Shown here one piece after another: positions 13,475 through 21,475 of a stretch of DNA of 21,742 nt. The notes below the pieces were generated by a model that was not told the origin of the DNA, did not search any database, and was given only the letters and a program-made list of their open reading frames with translations. The translations under genes were made by a program, and so were the position numbers. Numbering within the stretch: position 1 is the stretch's first letter; every line of letters starts with the position of its first letter. Source of the DNA: Euzebyaceae bacterium (GTDB lineage Bacteria > Actinomycetota > Nitriliruptoria > Euzebyales > Egibacteraceae); the NCBI GenBank assembly GCA_013698135.1, contig JACCVM010000099.1, positions 1 to 21,742 of the forward strand, in the 5' to 3' direction.

Positions 13475-14860
13475 ATGCTGTTTCCGACGATCCAGTTCGC
13501 GCTCTTCTTCGTGCTGGTCCTGGTGGCCAGCTGGTTGCTGATGCCCCGCCCCGTGCGCTGGAAACTGTTCATGCTGGCGGCCAGCTACCTGTTCTACGCG
13601 GCCTGGGATTGGCGGTTCGTCGGCTTGCTGCTCGGCGTGACCGTCACCAGTCAGGTCGGTGCGGTCGCCGTCCACCATGCAGCCACTGAGCAGTCGAGGC
13701 GGCGGCGCCTTGCCGTGACTGTGGCCGCCGATCTGGCGGTACTCGCCTGGTTCAAGTACTACGGGTTCTTCGCGACCTCGCTGGCCAACCTGCTGGACCC
13801 CCTCGGGCTCGCGCCACCACTGCCGTTGCTGCAGATCGTCCTACCGGTGGGCATCTCGTTCTTCACCTTCCAGGCCATCAGCTATGTGGTGGACGTGTAC
13901 CGACGCGAGCTGGCGCCGGCGCGGCCGATCGACGTGGCCGTCTATCTCGCGTTCTTCCCGCACCTGGTCGCCGGTCCGATCGTGCGCGGCACGGAGTTCC
14001 TGCCGCAGCTGCGCTCACCCCGTGACCCCCGCAGGGTCGACGGGGGGCGGGCCTTCCTGCTCATCGCGGGAGGCCTGTTCAAGAAGGTAGTGGTGGCCAA
14101 CGTCTTGGCCACTACGCTGGTCGACCCGGTGTTCGCCAGCCCCGCCAGTGCCAGCGGGGCGGAGATCCTGGCCGCCACCTACGGCTATGCGGTGCAGATC
14201 TACGCCGACTTCAGCGGCTACACCGACATCGCCATCGGCTGCGCGCTGCTTCTGGGCTTCACCTTCCCAAGTAACTTCGACCGCCCGTATGCGGCGGTGT
14301 CGCTGCAGGACTTCTGGCGGCGATGGCACATGACGCTGTCGCGGTGGCTGCGCGACTACCTGTATATCCCGCTGGGCGGCAGCAGCGGTGGCCCGCGGCG
14401 CACCATGCGCAACCTGCTGCTGACGATGCTGCTCGGCGGGCTGTGGCACGGTGCCGCCTGGACGTTCGTGGTGTGGGGCGCGATCCACGGCCTCGGGCTC
14501 GCGGTCGAGCGGCGGTACGGGGGCGCACGCAATCGGGTCGTCGGGCGGCTGGTGACCTTCCACGTCGTGTGCCTGGCCTGGATCTTCTTTCGCGCCGGCT
14601 CGTTGCCGGCGGCCGGCACGCTGCTGTGGCGGCTGTTGACCGCCTGGGGGCCGGCGCCGCTGGTCACCCCCGCGGTGGTCGCCGTCATCGTGGCGGCGCT
14701 GGCCGTGCAGTTGGTGCCCCGCGACGTCGGTGCCCGCCTGCAGTTCGCCTTCTCTCGACTGACCCCCACGATGCAGGGGGCGACGCTTGGGCTGTGTCTC
14801 CTCGCCATCGACGCTCTGGGCCCGCAGGGCATCGCTCCGTTCATCTACTTCCAGTTCTGA
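13475..14860 (+). CDS. MBOAT-family O-acyltransferase (AlgI/PatA-like)
   Basis: A 461-aa polytopic membrane protein of the MBOAT superfamily, which moves acyl groups, usually acetyl, across the membrane for O-acylation of extracellular polymers (as AlgI does for alginate and PatA for peptidoglycan). Family motifs are in order: SFFTFQAISYVVDVYR (128-143), FFPHLVAGPIVR (160-171), YADFSGYTDIAIG (243-255), FWRRWHMTLSRWLRDYLYIPLGG (starting at 280, with His285), and GGLWHGAAWTF (321-331), where His325 is the invariant catalytic histidine. The C-terminus PFIYFQF is typical of AlgI-like members. It is translationally linked (TGATG) to an SGNH hydrolase gene, the usual partner in two-component O-acylation. 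The acceptor polymer cannot be told from here. Confidence 0.92.
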   Translation: MLFPTIQFALFFVLVLVASWLLMPRPVRWKLFMLAASYLFYAAWDWRFVGLLLGVTVTSQVGAVAVHHAATEQSRRRRLAVTVAADLAVLAWFKYYGFFATSLANLLDPLGLAPPLPLLQIVLPVGISFFTFQAISYVVDVYRRELAPARPIDVAVYLAFFPHLVAGPIVRGTEFLPQLRSPRDPRRVDGGRAFLLIAGGLFKKVVVANVLATTLVDPVFASPASASGAEILAATYGYAVQIYADFSGYTDIAIGCALLLGFTFPSNFDRPYAAVSLQDFWRRWHMTLSRWLRDYLYIPLGGSSGGPRRTMRNLLLTMLLGGLWHGAAWTFVVWGAIHGLGLAVERRYGGARNRVVGRLVTFHVVCLAWIFFRAGSLPAAGTLLWRLLTAWGPAPLVTPAVVAVIVAALAVQLVPRDVGARLQFAFSRLTPTMQGATLGLCLLAIDALGPQGIAPFIYFQF

Positions 14861-15886
14861 TGGCCTTCACGTCGCTGCCACCGCCGCCGCCTCGCCGGAC
14901 CATGGCCGCCGGCCATGCGATCCTTGTCGTCCTGATCGCCCTCGGGATCGGCACGGTGCTCAACGCGCCGGGGCTGGCCGCTGCGGCAGCACGCCAGCCC
15001 TTCGGATGGCAGCGCAGCGTTGCGGTCACGGTGCTCACGCCGATCCGCACTTTCTCCGATCTGGCCGGTCTGAACTGGCCGCACGTGGCCTTGGCGGATA
15101 TCGCCGCCGAGGCCAACGGCTCGGCCTCGCCCGACGACCCTGCGTCGGCGCCCTCCCCGGCCGACGGCGCTGTCAGGCCGACCGCACCTGTCACCGGCGG
15201 AAAGACCGAACCGGCGCCGCGACGTTCTCCTCCCGGCAATGACCGCCGCGGCGGCTCGCGGGAGGACCCGCTGCGGATGTGGGTGGGTGGCGACTCGCTG
15301 ACCAGCGAGTTCGGTCCTGCCCTGGTCGACGTGGCGGTGCGGACGCGCAGGGTGGCCGCGGAGGTCGACTTCCGCTTCTCCACCGGCCTGGCACGACCGG
15401 ACTTCTTCGACTGGCCGGCGCAGCTGCGCCGGGTGGCGGCCACCGCCGATCCGGACGTGTTCGTGGTCATGTTCGGCGCCAACGACGGCCAGAACCTGCA
15501 GGTCGACGACCGCGTGCTGACCTTCGGCACCCCGGCGTGGCACGCCGAGTATCACCGCCGGGTGACCGCCTTGATGCAGCGCCTGTCGGCCCGCGGCCGC
15601 TGGGTGTGGTGGGTCGGACAGCCCGGGATGCGCTCTGCGGACTTTGACGCGCGCATGAGCCTGCTCAACGACGTCTACCGGTCAGCCGCGGCGGACCACC
15701 AGCGGGTCGCCTACGTCGACAGCCGCGCCTTGTTCACGGGGCCGACCGGCGCCTTTTCGCCCTACCTGGACGACGCGCGTGGCAACCGGACACTGATGCG
15801 CCAGCAGGACGGCATCCACCTGACCCGAGCCGGCGGCCAGCGACTGGCCGGCACCGTGTTCGCCGAGATCGACGCCCGCTGGGCAC

Positions 15887-15903
<17 letters not shown>
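14860..15903 (+). CDS. Membrane-anchored SGNH hydrolase (DUF459-like)
   Basis: A 347-aa protein with one N-terminal membrane span (about 18-42), a long linker rich in Pro/Ala/Ser (about 85-135) and an extracytoplasmic SGNH/GDSL domain. Catalytic blocks: GGDSLTSEFG (143-152) with nucleophile Ser146, FGANDGQ (205-211) with Asn208, and DGIHLTRAG (317-325) with Asp317 and His320. All are intact. Such proteins act as O-acyltransferases or esterases on envelope glycans, receiving acyl groups exported by an MBOAT partner. The gene order and TGATG stop-start overlap with the MBOAT gene support a joint pathway. I chose the ATG at 14860 because the membrane anchor follows at once and the coupling fits. 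Its last 17 bp overlap the 3' end of the convergent aldo/keto reductase gene. Confidence 0.9.
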
Positions 15904-16834
<931 letters not shown>

Positions 16835-16930
16835 GGTAGGAGATCGTGCCCACCGGTGCGGGCGCGGCAACCTTGCCTCGGTCCAGGACGGCCTCGGCGC
16901 TGCGGCGGAGAGATGGATCGTCGGGGCGTC

Positions 16931-16936
16931 TAACCT
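16931..16936 (+). promoter_or_regulatory. Putative -10 of the DDN-family gene (leaderless)
   Basis: TAACCT fits TANNNT and is followed by exactly six bases (GCCACC) and the GTG start codon at 16943, implying transcription from the G of GTG. No Shine-Dalgarno sequence is present. Confidence 0.5.
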
Positions 16937-16942
16937 GCCACC

Positions 16943-17326
16943 GTGCCCTTGTCGAACCGGCTCGCCCGCTTCAACCGCCGGGTCAGCAATCCGATCCTGG
17001 GCACAGTCGCCCCGTTTCTGCCGCCGATGGCAGTGGTCATCCACCGCGGCAGGCGCTCGGGTCGCCGCTACTCGACGCCGGTCCTGGCCTTTCCCACCGA
17101 CGGCGGCTACGCCATCGCCCTCACCTACGGTCCCGACACAGACTGGGTCCGAAATGTCCGGGCCGCGCACGGCTGCCTGTTGCTCCACCGAGGTCGCCAG
17201 TTCCCGCTGAGCAACCCCGTGATCGTCGACAGCGAAGGGCTGCGGTCCATTCCGGCGATCCTGCATCCCTTGATGCGGCTGCTGAAGGTTACGAAGGTGC
17301 TCCAACTGCGACTCGGAGCGCCGTGA
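16943..17326 (+). CDS. DDN-family nitroreductase-like protein
   Basis: A 127-aa protein with the small split-barrel fold pattern of the deazaflavin-dependent nitroreductase family (DDN, TIGR00026 type), whose studied members use coenzyme F420. The diagnostic motif is GRRSGRRYSTPVLAF (36-50), followed by the strand pair YAIALTYGPDTDWVRNV (55-71), in which the Trp-Val-Arg-Asn segment is characteristic. F420 use is an inference from the family; no F420 biosynthesis gene is in the window. The GTG at 16943 is the start, supported by the leaderless promoter. It is divergent from the aldo/keto reductase gene with 108 bp between starts. Confidence 0.82.
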   Translation: MPLSNRLARFNRRVSNPILGTVAPFLPPMAVVIHRGRRSGRRYSTPVLAFPTDGGYAIALTYGPDTDWVRNVRAAHGCLLLHRGRQFPLSNPVIVDSEGLRSIPAILHPLMRLLKVTKVLQLRLGAP

Positions 17327-17339
17327 CAGGAGAGCAGTT

Positions 17340-17379
17340 CAGCAGCAAGTGTGCTTAACTGCTAAGCTGCTGTAGGCCA
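17340..17379 (+). promoter_or_regulatory. Dyad and putative promoter of the toxin-antitoxin operon
   Basis: CAGCAGC (17340-17346) and GCTGCTG (17366-17372) are exact inverted arms 26 bp apart centre to centre. Between them lies a smaller dyad, GCTTA-N5-TAAGC. A -10-like TAGGCC starts at 17373, right after the second arm. Type II antitoxins normally bind such dyads and repress their own operon, so autoregulation by the gene at 17421 is likely. Confidence 0.4.
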
Positions 17380-17420
17380 GCCGCCACATACCGGCGGGTC
17401 ATGGACAAGTGAGGACCACC

Positions 17421-17711
17421 ATGCCGAGGGAACCCGTCGTCTTGGGCTTTCAGACCCGTGGGACTCTGGCGCTGCCCGCCGGTCTGCGCCGCCGGCACAA
17501 CCTGGACCAGCCGGGGGCTCAAGTCCGCGTGGTTGAGCGCGAGGACGGGGTCGTCGAGCTGCATCCGTTGACAGCCGTGCCCGCTGACCAGACATGGTTT
17601 TGGACGGAGCGCTGGCAGCGGATGGAGCGGGAAGTCGACGCCGACGTTGCCGCGGGCCGTGTGACCACGCACGACACCGTCGAGGAGTTGTTCGACGCGT
17701 TCGAAGCATGA
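17421..17711 (+). CDS. AbrB/SpoVT-like antitoxin
   Basis: A 96-aa protein whose first half has the swapped-hairpin AbrB/MazE DNA-binding pattern: VVLGFQTRGTLALPAGLRRR, then HNLDQPGAQVRVVERED and GVVELHPL. The second half (about 55-96) is helical and acidic (ERWQRMEREVDADVAAG, ending TVEELFDAFEA), suited to wrapping a toxin. It would bind its own promoter through the N-terminus and neutralise the product of the next gene. The ATG at 17421 has GAGG about 6 nt upstream; a GTG at 17409 is in frame but would remove that site. Its stop overlaps the next start in an ATGA, the usual arrangement for co-translated toxin-antitoxin pairs. Confidence 0.82.
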   Translation: MPREPVVLGFQTRGTLALPAGLRRRHNLDQPGAQVRVVEREDGVVELHPLTAVPADQTWFWTERWQRMEREVDADVAAGRVTTHDTVEELFDAFEA

Positions 17712-18031
17712 AGTGGGAGGCAACCACTTCGTCGAAGGCCGACTTCAAGCGGTTGTCGCGACAGGAACAGAAGCTCTTCCGGGCCGCCGTCGACAAGTTC
17801 AATGTCGCGTGCGACCAGTGGGTCGAGTCTGAGGGTCGCTCGGACTGGGCCTCGGCGCTACGAGTGAAATCTGTCGAGTCGGCGCCGGGCATCAACGAGA
17901 TGACGTGGAGCTTCTCCCGCCCAGACGGCCGCGCCACATGGGAGTGGGTGACGATCGAAGTGGATGGTCAGCGCACCCCGGCTGTGCGGTGGCGCCGCAT
18001 CGGCGGGCACGAGATATTCAAGAATCCCTGA
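17708..18031 (+). CDS. RelE/ParE-superfamily toxin
   Basis: A 107-aa basic protein. The N-terminal helices (SSKADFKRLSRQEQKLFRAAVDKF) are followed by a beta-sheet half: LRVKSVESAPGINEMTWSF (51-69), ATWEWVTI (76-83) and VRWRRIGGHEIFKNP (93-107). This order, helix pair then a sheet with an Arg/His-rich last strand, is the RelE/ParE/HigB fold pattern. The C-terminal Arg-Arg-x-Gly-x-His would be the candidate catalytic or surface patch in an mRNA interferase. The RelE-like assignment rests on pattern and on its position directly after an antitoxin gene with an ATGA overlap. The cellular target (ribosome-bound mRNA or gyrase) is not determinable here. Confidence 0.8.
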   Translation: MKWEATTSSKADFKRLSRQEQKLFRAAVDKFNVACDQWVESEGRSDWASALRVKSVESAPGINEMTWSFSRPDGRATWEWVTIEVDGQRTPAVRWRRIGGHEIFKNP

Positions 18032-18071
18032 CCACAGACTCCACTGTTGACCTGACCTGCCGTGATGCTTG

Positions 18072-18145
18072 TGGGCGCTACAGGACTCGAACCTGTGACC
18101 TCCGCCTTGTAAGGGCGGCGCTCTCGCCAGCTGAGCTAAGCACCC
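18072..18145 (-). tRNA. tRNA-Val (anticodon UAC)
   Basis: A 74-nt cloverleaf on the minus strand. The acceptor arms GGGTGCT and AGCGCCC pair fully (one G-U), with discriminator A. The D arm follows as TAGCTCAGCTGGCGAGAGC. The anticodon stem CCGCC/GGCGG encloses CTTACAA, so the anticodon is TAC (Val). The T arm contains GGTTCGAGTCC. The 3' CCA is not encoded; the genome reads CAA after the discriminator. A TAGACT -10-like hexamer lies just upstream (18158-18163 read on the minus strand). Confidence 0.97.
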
Positions 18146-18157
18146 GTGGACGACGCG

Positions 18158-18163
18158 AGTCTA
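18158..18163 (-). promoter_or_regulatory. Putative tRNA-Val -10 element
   Basis: TAGACT on the minus strand fits TANNNT and ends 12 nt before the mature 5' end of the tRNA, allowing a short leader for RNase P to remove. Confidence 0.45.
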
Positions 18164-18178
18164 GCGACGAGGCGTGCC

Positions 18179-18184
18179 TAGGAT
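18179..18184 (+). promoter_or_regulatory. Putative -10 of the DUF3467 gene
   Basis: TAGGAT fits TANNNT and would start a transcript near 18191, with a leader of about 24 nt that includes AGGAGT 7-8 nt before the ATG at 18215. It is divergent from the tRNA promoter 16 bp away. Confidence 0.4.
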
Positions 18185-18214
18185 GGCCGCCACCCGACCA
18201 CCAGGAGTCCCGCG

Positions 18215-18517
18215 ATGACCGATCCCGACCTGCCCGACGACCTCCCAGAGGGGGCCGGCCAGCAGATCCAGATCTCGATCGACGATGAGCACAAGCACGG
18301 CGCCTACGCCAACTTCCTCGTCGTCAGCCACTCGGCGCACGAGTTCACGTTGGACTTCTGCCAGGTGCTGCCGGGCGGTGACGGCACTAGCGTCCAGGCC
18401 GACGTCGTGAGTCGGGTGAAGGTGGCGCCCACGATGGTCGGCAAGGTCATCCAGGCGCTGAACACCAACATGACCGCCTACGAGGACAAGTTCGGCCTCG
18501 TCCGCGAGGTGGGCTAG
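18215..18517 (+). CDS. DUF3467 protein, 100 aa
   Basis: A small soluble protein of the DUF3467 family, widespread in bacteria and of unknown function. The conserved block is ANFLVVSHSAHEFTLDFCQV (33-52), followed by VLPGGDGTSVQADVVSRVKVAPT and a helix MVGKVIQALNTNMTAYEDKFG. The fold is expected to be a small beta sheet plus a helix. The start at 18215 is supported by AGGAGT 7-8 nt upstream. The next gene begins 6 nt after its stop, so the two are probably co-transcribed. Confidence 0.9.
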   Translation: MTDPDLPDDLPEGAGQQIQISIDDEHKHGAYANFLVVSHSAHEFTLDFCQVLPGGDGTSVQADVVSRVKVAPTMVGKVIQALNTNMTAYEDKFGLVREVG

Positions 18518-18523
18518 CCGGCG

Positions 18524-19213
18524 GTGGGCTGGCGTGTGCTGCCGCTCGTCGTCGACGAGCCGGCCGCGCTGCTCGGGCAGGGCGTGGCCGCGCTGGACGC
18601 GTTGGCCGACGATCCGACTCCCACCTTGCGCTGGTACCGCGCATCCTCACCCGCCCTGGTGCTTGGCCGTGGGCAGGCACCGATCGTCGCCACGCCGGCC
18701 TTGACCGTGGTCACCCGCTCCACCGGCGGAGGGGCGGTGCTGATGGACAGCGGCCTGCTGTCGCTGGACGTGCTGCTGCCCAGCGGCCACCCGCTGCTGC
18801 GCGGCGACGTCGGCGCCGTGTTCGCCCGCGTCGGCCAGGCGTGGGGCCAGGCGCTGACCGATCTGGGTATCCCTGACGTCACCGTCCACCGTGCGGCGGC
18901 CACGGCCCAGCGCCGCGGCACCCCCCGCCAGCAGCTGCTCGCGGCGATCTGCTACGCGACCCTCGGGCGCGGTGAGGTGCTGTGCCGCGGCCGCAAGCTC
19001 GTGGGGTTGGCGCAGCGGCGCCGTCGACCGGGCGCGCTGGTGCAATGCGGCCTGCTGCGGCGCTGGGAACCCGGGCTGCTGCTGGCCGCGTTCGGAGGCG
19101 ACGCCGACGACGCCGAGGTGATCGGCCACGCCGCCGGGCTCGACGAGCTCATCGACGACGCGCCCCATGACGAGACCATCATGTCGGCGGTGCGGCGACG
19201 GCTGGCGGGGTAG
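18524..19213 (+). CDS. Lipoate/biotin protein ligase-family protein
   Basis: A 229-aa member of the LplA/LipB/BirA ligase family. Visible motifs are LRWYRASSPALVLGRGQ (35-51), VTRSTGGGAVLMDSGLLSLDV (63-83), which includes the RxxGGG acyl-adenylate loop, and CYATLGRGEVLCRGRKLVGLAQRR (starting at 143) with the family's active-site Lys158 in GRKLxGxAQ. These residues fit attachment or transfer of lipoate, octanoate or a related acyl group to a carrier protein. No lipoyl synthase or carrier protein is nearby, so the substrate is open; it could be an amidotransferase. The GTG start at 18524 lies 6 nt after the DUF3467 stop and has no Shine-Dalgarno sequence, consistent with coupling. Confidence 0.82.
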   Translation: MGWRVLPLVVDEPAALLGQGVAALDALADDPTPTLRWYRASSPALVLGRGQAPIVATPALTVVTRSTGGGAVLMDSGLLSLDVLLPSGHPLLRGDVGAVFARVGQAWGQALTDLGIPDVTVHRAAATAQRRGTPRQQLLAAICYATLGRGEVLCRGRKLVGLAQRRRRPGALVQCGLLRRWEPGLLLAAFGGDADDAEVIGHAAGLDELIDDAPHDETIMSAVRRRLAG

Positions 19214-19216
19214 GTC
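19211..19216 (+). promoter_or_regulatory. Possible otsA -10 element at the ligase stop codon
   Basis: TAGGTC begins with the TAG stop of the ligase gene and is followed by exactly six bases (GCAGCC) and the ATG of otsA. It lacks the final T of TANNNT, so it is a weaker match than the other leaderless sites here. No Shine-Dalgarno sequence precedes otsA. Confidence 0.3.
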
Positions 19217-19222
19217 GCAGCC

Positions 19223-20647
19223 ATGAACGACGACCTGGTGGTGGCCAGCAACCGAGGGCCGATCAGCTGGAGCCGGGACGACCGCGGAGACCTGGTGCCC
19301 AGCCGCGGCTTCGGCGGTCTGGTGACGGCCCTCGGTGGGGCGATGCAGGACGAGACGGGCGCGTGGATCTCCCTGGCGCTGTCCGACGACGACCGCGCCG
19401 TCGCCGCCGAGCATCCCGACCAGCCCTTCACCGTCGAGGCCGACGGTTCGTCATTCAGGGTGCGGCTGCTCGACGCCGGCGACCACTACGAGGCCTACTA
19501 CAACGAGGTTGCCAACCGCCTGCTGTGGTTCACCGTCCACCAGCTGTGGGGCGAGCCCTACGAGCCGTCCGGCGTCGGCTGGCCGCCGGCGTGGCAGGAC
19601 TACCAGCGCGTCAATGCACTGCTCGCCGAGGCGGTGGTCGCCGAGGACGGTGACGAGGTGTACCTGCAGGACTACCACCTCATGACCGCCGGGCTGGAAA
19701 TCCGGCAAGCCCAGCCTGACGTCGCGCTGCTGCACTACATCCACACGCCCTGGGTGCAGCCGGCCTACCTGCGGCGACTGCCGGATCCGATCGGCGACCA
19801 CGTGCTACGGGGCCTGCTGGCCGCCGACGTGGTCGCGTTCTCCTCGCCGGCCTGGTGCGAGGCGTTCCGCCGCTGCGCCGCCGAGTTCCTTGGGGCCGCG
19901 GTCGAGGACACCGACGTGGTGCTGGATGGTCGCCGTACCCATGTCGCAGACTTCGTCCTGGGCGTCGACGCCGACGACCTCGCCAGCTCGGCGGCCTCCG
20001 AGGAGGTCGCAACCGCCGCCGATGACCTCGATGCGGAGCTGGACGGCCGCAAGCTGATCCTGCGCGTGGACCGCAGCGACCTGTCCAAGAACATCCTGAG
20101 GGGTCTGCTGGCCTACGAGCTGCTGCTGGAGCGCCATCCCGAGCACCGCGGTGCGGTCTGGCACTACGCGCATCTCAACCCGTCGCGGCAGGACGTCGCC
20201 GAGTACCGCGACTACCTGCAGGCCTGCCAGCAGGCCGGCGAGCGCATCCAGGAGCGTTTCGGCGAGTCGGCTCTGACCGTCTACGTGGGCGACGACTACC
20301 CTCGCGCGGTGGCGGCGCTGCAACGCAGCGACGTGCTGCTGGCCAACCCCGTCACCGACGGCACCAACCTGGTGGCCAAGGAGGGCCCGGCGCTGAACGA
20401 CCGCGCCGGCGTGCTGATCCTGTCGCCGAGCGCCGGCGCCGCCGACGTGATGGCCGAGGGCGCGCTGCTGGTCAACCCCTACGACGTCGAGGCGCAGGCC
20501 GAGGCGCTGCACCGGGCGCTGACGATGGACGACGGGGAGCGCGCCACCCGAGCCCGGCTGCTGGACGCCGCCGCCCGGCGCGGCGGGCCGCTCGAGTGGT
20601 TCGCCGCGCAACGCAACGCGCTGGCGGCGGCGGTGGCCAGCCGCTGA
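19223..20647 (+). CDS. otsA: Trehalose-6-phosphate synthase (GT20)
   Basis: A 474-aa glycosyltransferase of family GT20 that joins UDP- or GDP-glucose to glucose-6-phosphate to give trehalose-6-phosphate in the cytoplasm. Matching features: VVASNRGPISW (6-16), the donor loop GFGGLVTAL (29-37), YLQDYHLMTAGLEIR (147-161), HYIHTPWVQP (171-180), and NPVTDGTNLVAKEGPALN (375-392), which holds the nucleotide-sugar-binding Glu387. The segment that in E. coli OtsA carries Arg262 and Lys267 reads RVDRSDLSKNI here (281-291), three residues longer than the usual R-x-D-Y-(S/T)-K. Arg281, Asp283 and Lys289 are still present. A related GT20 product such as glucosylglycerol phosphate cannot be excluded, but the adjacent otsB supports trehalose. 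It converges on otsB with 3 bp between stops. Confidence 0.88.
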   Translation: MNDDLVVASNRGPISWSRDDRGDLVPSRGFGGLVTALGGAMQDETGAWISLALSDDDRAVAAEHPDQPFTVEADGSSFRVRLLDAGDHYEAYYNEVANRLLWFTVHQLWGEPYEPSGVGWPPAWQDYQRVNALLAEAVVAEDGDEVYLQDYHLMTAGLEIRQAQPDVALLHYIHTPWVQPAYLRRLPDPIGDHVLRGLLAADVVAFSSPAWCEAFRRCAAEFLGAAVEDTDVVLDGRRTHVADFVLGVDADDLASSAASEEVATAADDLDAELDGRKLILRVDRSDLSKNILRGLLAYELLLERHPEHRGAVWHYAHLNPSRQDVAEYRDYLQACQQAGERIQERFGESALTVYVGDDYPRAVAALQRSDVLLANPVTDGTNLVAKEGPALNDRAGVLILSPSAGAADVMAEGALLVNPYDVEAQAEALHRALTMDDGERATRARLLDAAARRGGPLEWFAAQRNALAAAVASR

Positions 20648-20650
20648 GGC

Positions 20651-21475
20651 TTACCTGCGGTCGAGCCGGTCGGCCAACGTGGTGAGCCAGGCGGCTACCG
20701 CCTCGATCCCGACCAGGACCGCGTCGGCCGCGTCGCGCAGCTGTGGCGGGGTCTCGGCGCCGTGGTCGACCGCGATGGCGGCGCCCCCAACCTCGTGCGC
20801 GGCGGCGAAGGCGGCGAGGTCGCCGCGGTCATCGCCGACGTAGACCACCTCGCGGAGCGCCAGCTCGTCGTGCAGGGCCATCACCGACGCCCCTTTGTCC
20901 CACTTCACGGGTGGACGCAGCTCTTCGACCAGCTTGCCGGGCTCCCGTGTGAGACCGGTCTGGGCCGCCAGGACCTCGACGAGCTGGCTCACCATCCGGC
21001 CCGCTCGACCGCGGTCGGGCGCGTTGCGCCAGTGCAGCGCGACCGACAGGCCCTTGTCCTCCAGCACGACGCCGGGCGCGCCGGCCAAGGCGGCGGCGAT
21101 GCGGCCCTTGACCCCGTCGACGGTGTCCTTCCAGGCAGCCGCCTCCCGACGGGCGCGGGGCCCGCCTTCGACCCATTCCTCAAGCCCGTACAGCCCGAGC
21201 AATCGCACGCCGTCAACGGCGACCCGGTCGGCCAGCAACGCCACGGGTCGTCCACTAATCACGGCCACGCAACCCAGCCGGCGCACGAGCCGGCCCAGAA
21301 TCACCACCAGTTCCTCGGGCATCGCCGAGCTCGCTGGATCGTCCACGATGGGTGCCAGCACCCCGTCAAAGTCGAGCAGCAACCCGCCCCGCTCGGGGGC
21401 ATCGACCAGCCGCTGGGTCACGCGCGTGAGCGCGGGGTCGGGCTCGGTCGCAGCCGGCGGCAACGGGTTAGCCAT
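20651..21475 (-). CDS. otsB: Trehalose-6-phosphate phosphatase
   Basis: A 274-aa HAD-superfamily phosphatase that dephosphorylates trehalose-6-phosphate to trehalose, completing the OtsAB pathway. Motif I is LLLDFDGVLAPIVDDP (32-47) with Asp35 and Asp37. Motif II is VISGRP (72-77). YGLE (96-99) and the ALHWRN segment belong to the cap. The lysine lies in KWDKGASV (191-198) and motif IV is VYVGDDRGD (211-219). Length and motif order fit OtsB. The ATG at 21475 (MANPLPPAATEPDP) overlaps by 8 bp the end of the upstream XdhC-family gene (ATGGCTAA), so translation may be coupled. A longer frame running on upstream is the XdhC gene's other reading frame and is not credible. Confidence 0.92.
   Translation of the reverse strand: MANPLPPAATEPDPALTRVTQRLVDAPERGGLLLDFDGVLAPIVDDPASSAMPEELVVILGRLVRRLGCVAVISGRPVALLADRVAVDGVRLLGLYGLEEWVEGGPRARREAAAWKDTVDGVKGRIAAALAGAPGVVLEDKGLSVALHWRNAPDRGRAGRMVSQLVEVLAAQTGLTREPGKLVEELRPPVKWDKGASVMALHDELALREVVYVGDDRGDLAAFAAAHEVGGAAIAVDHGAETPPQLRDAADAVLVGIEAVAAWLTTLADRLDRR

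Noticed and set aside
17905..18288. Plus-strand frame across the tRNA containing RYRTRTCDLRLVRAALSPAELST
   Set aside because: This is the familiar false protein obtained by translating across the complement of a tRNA gene.
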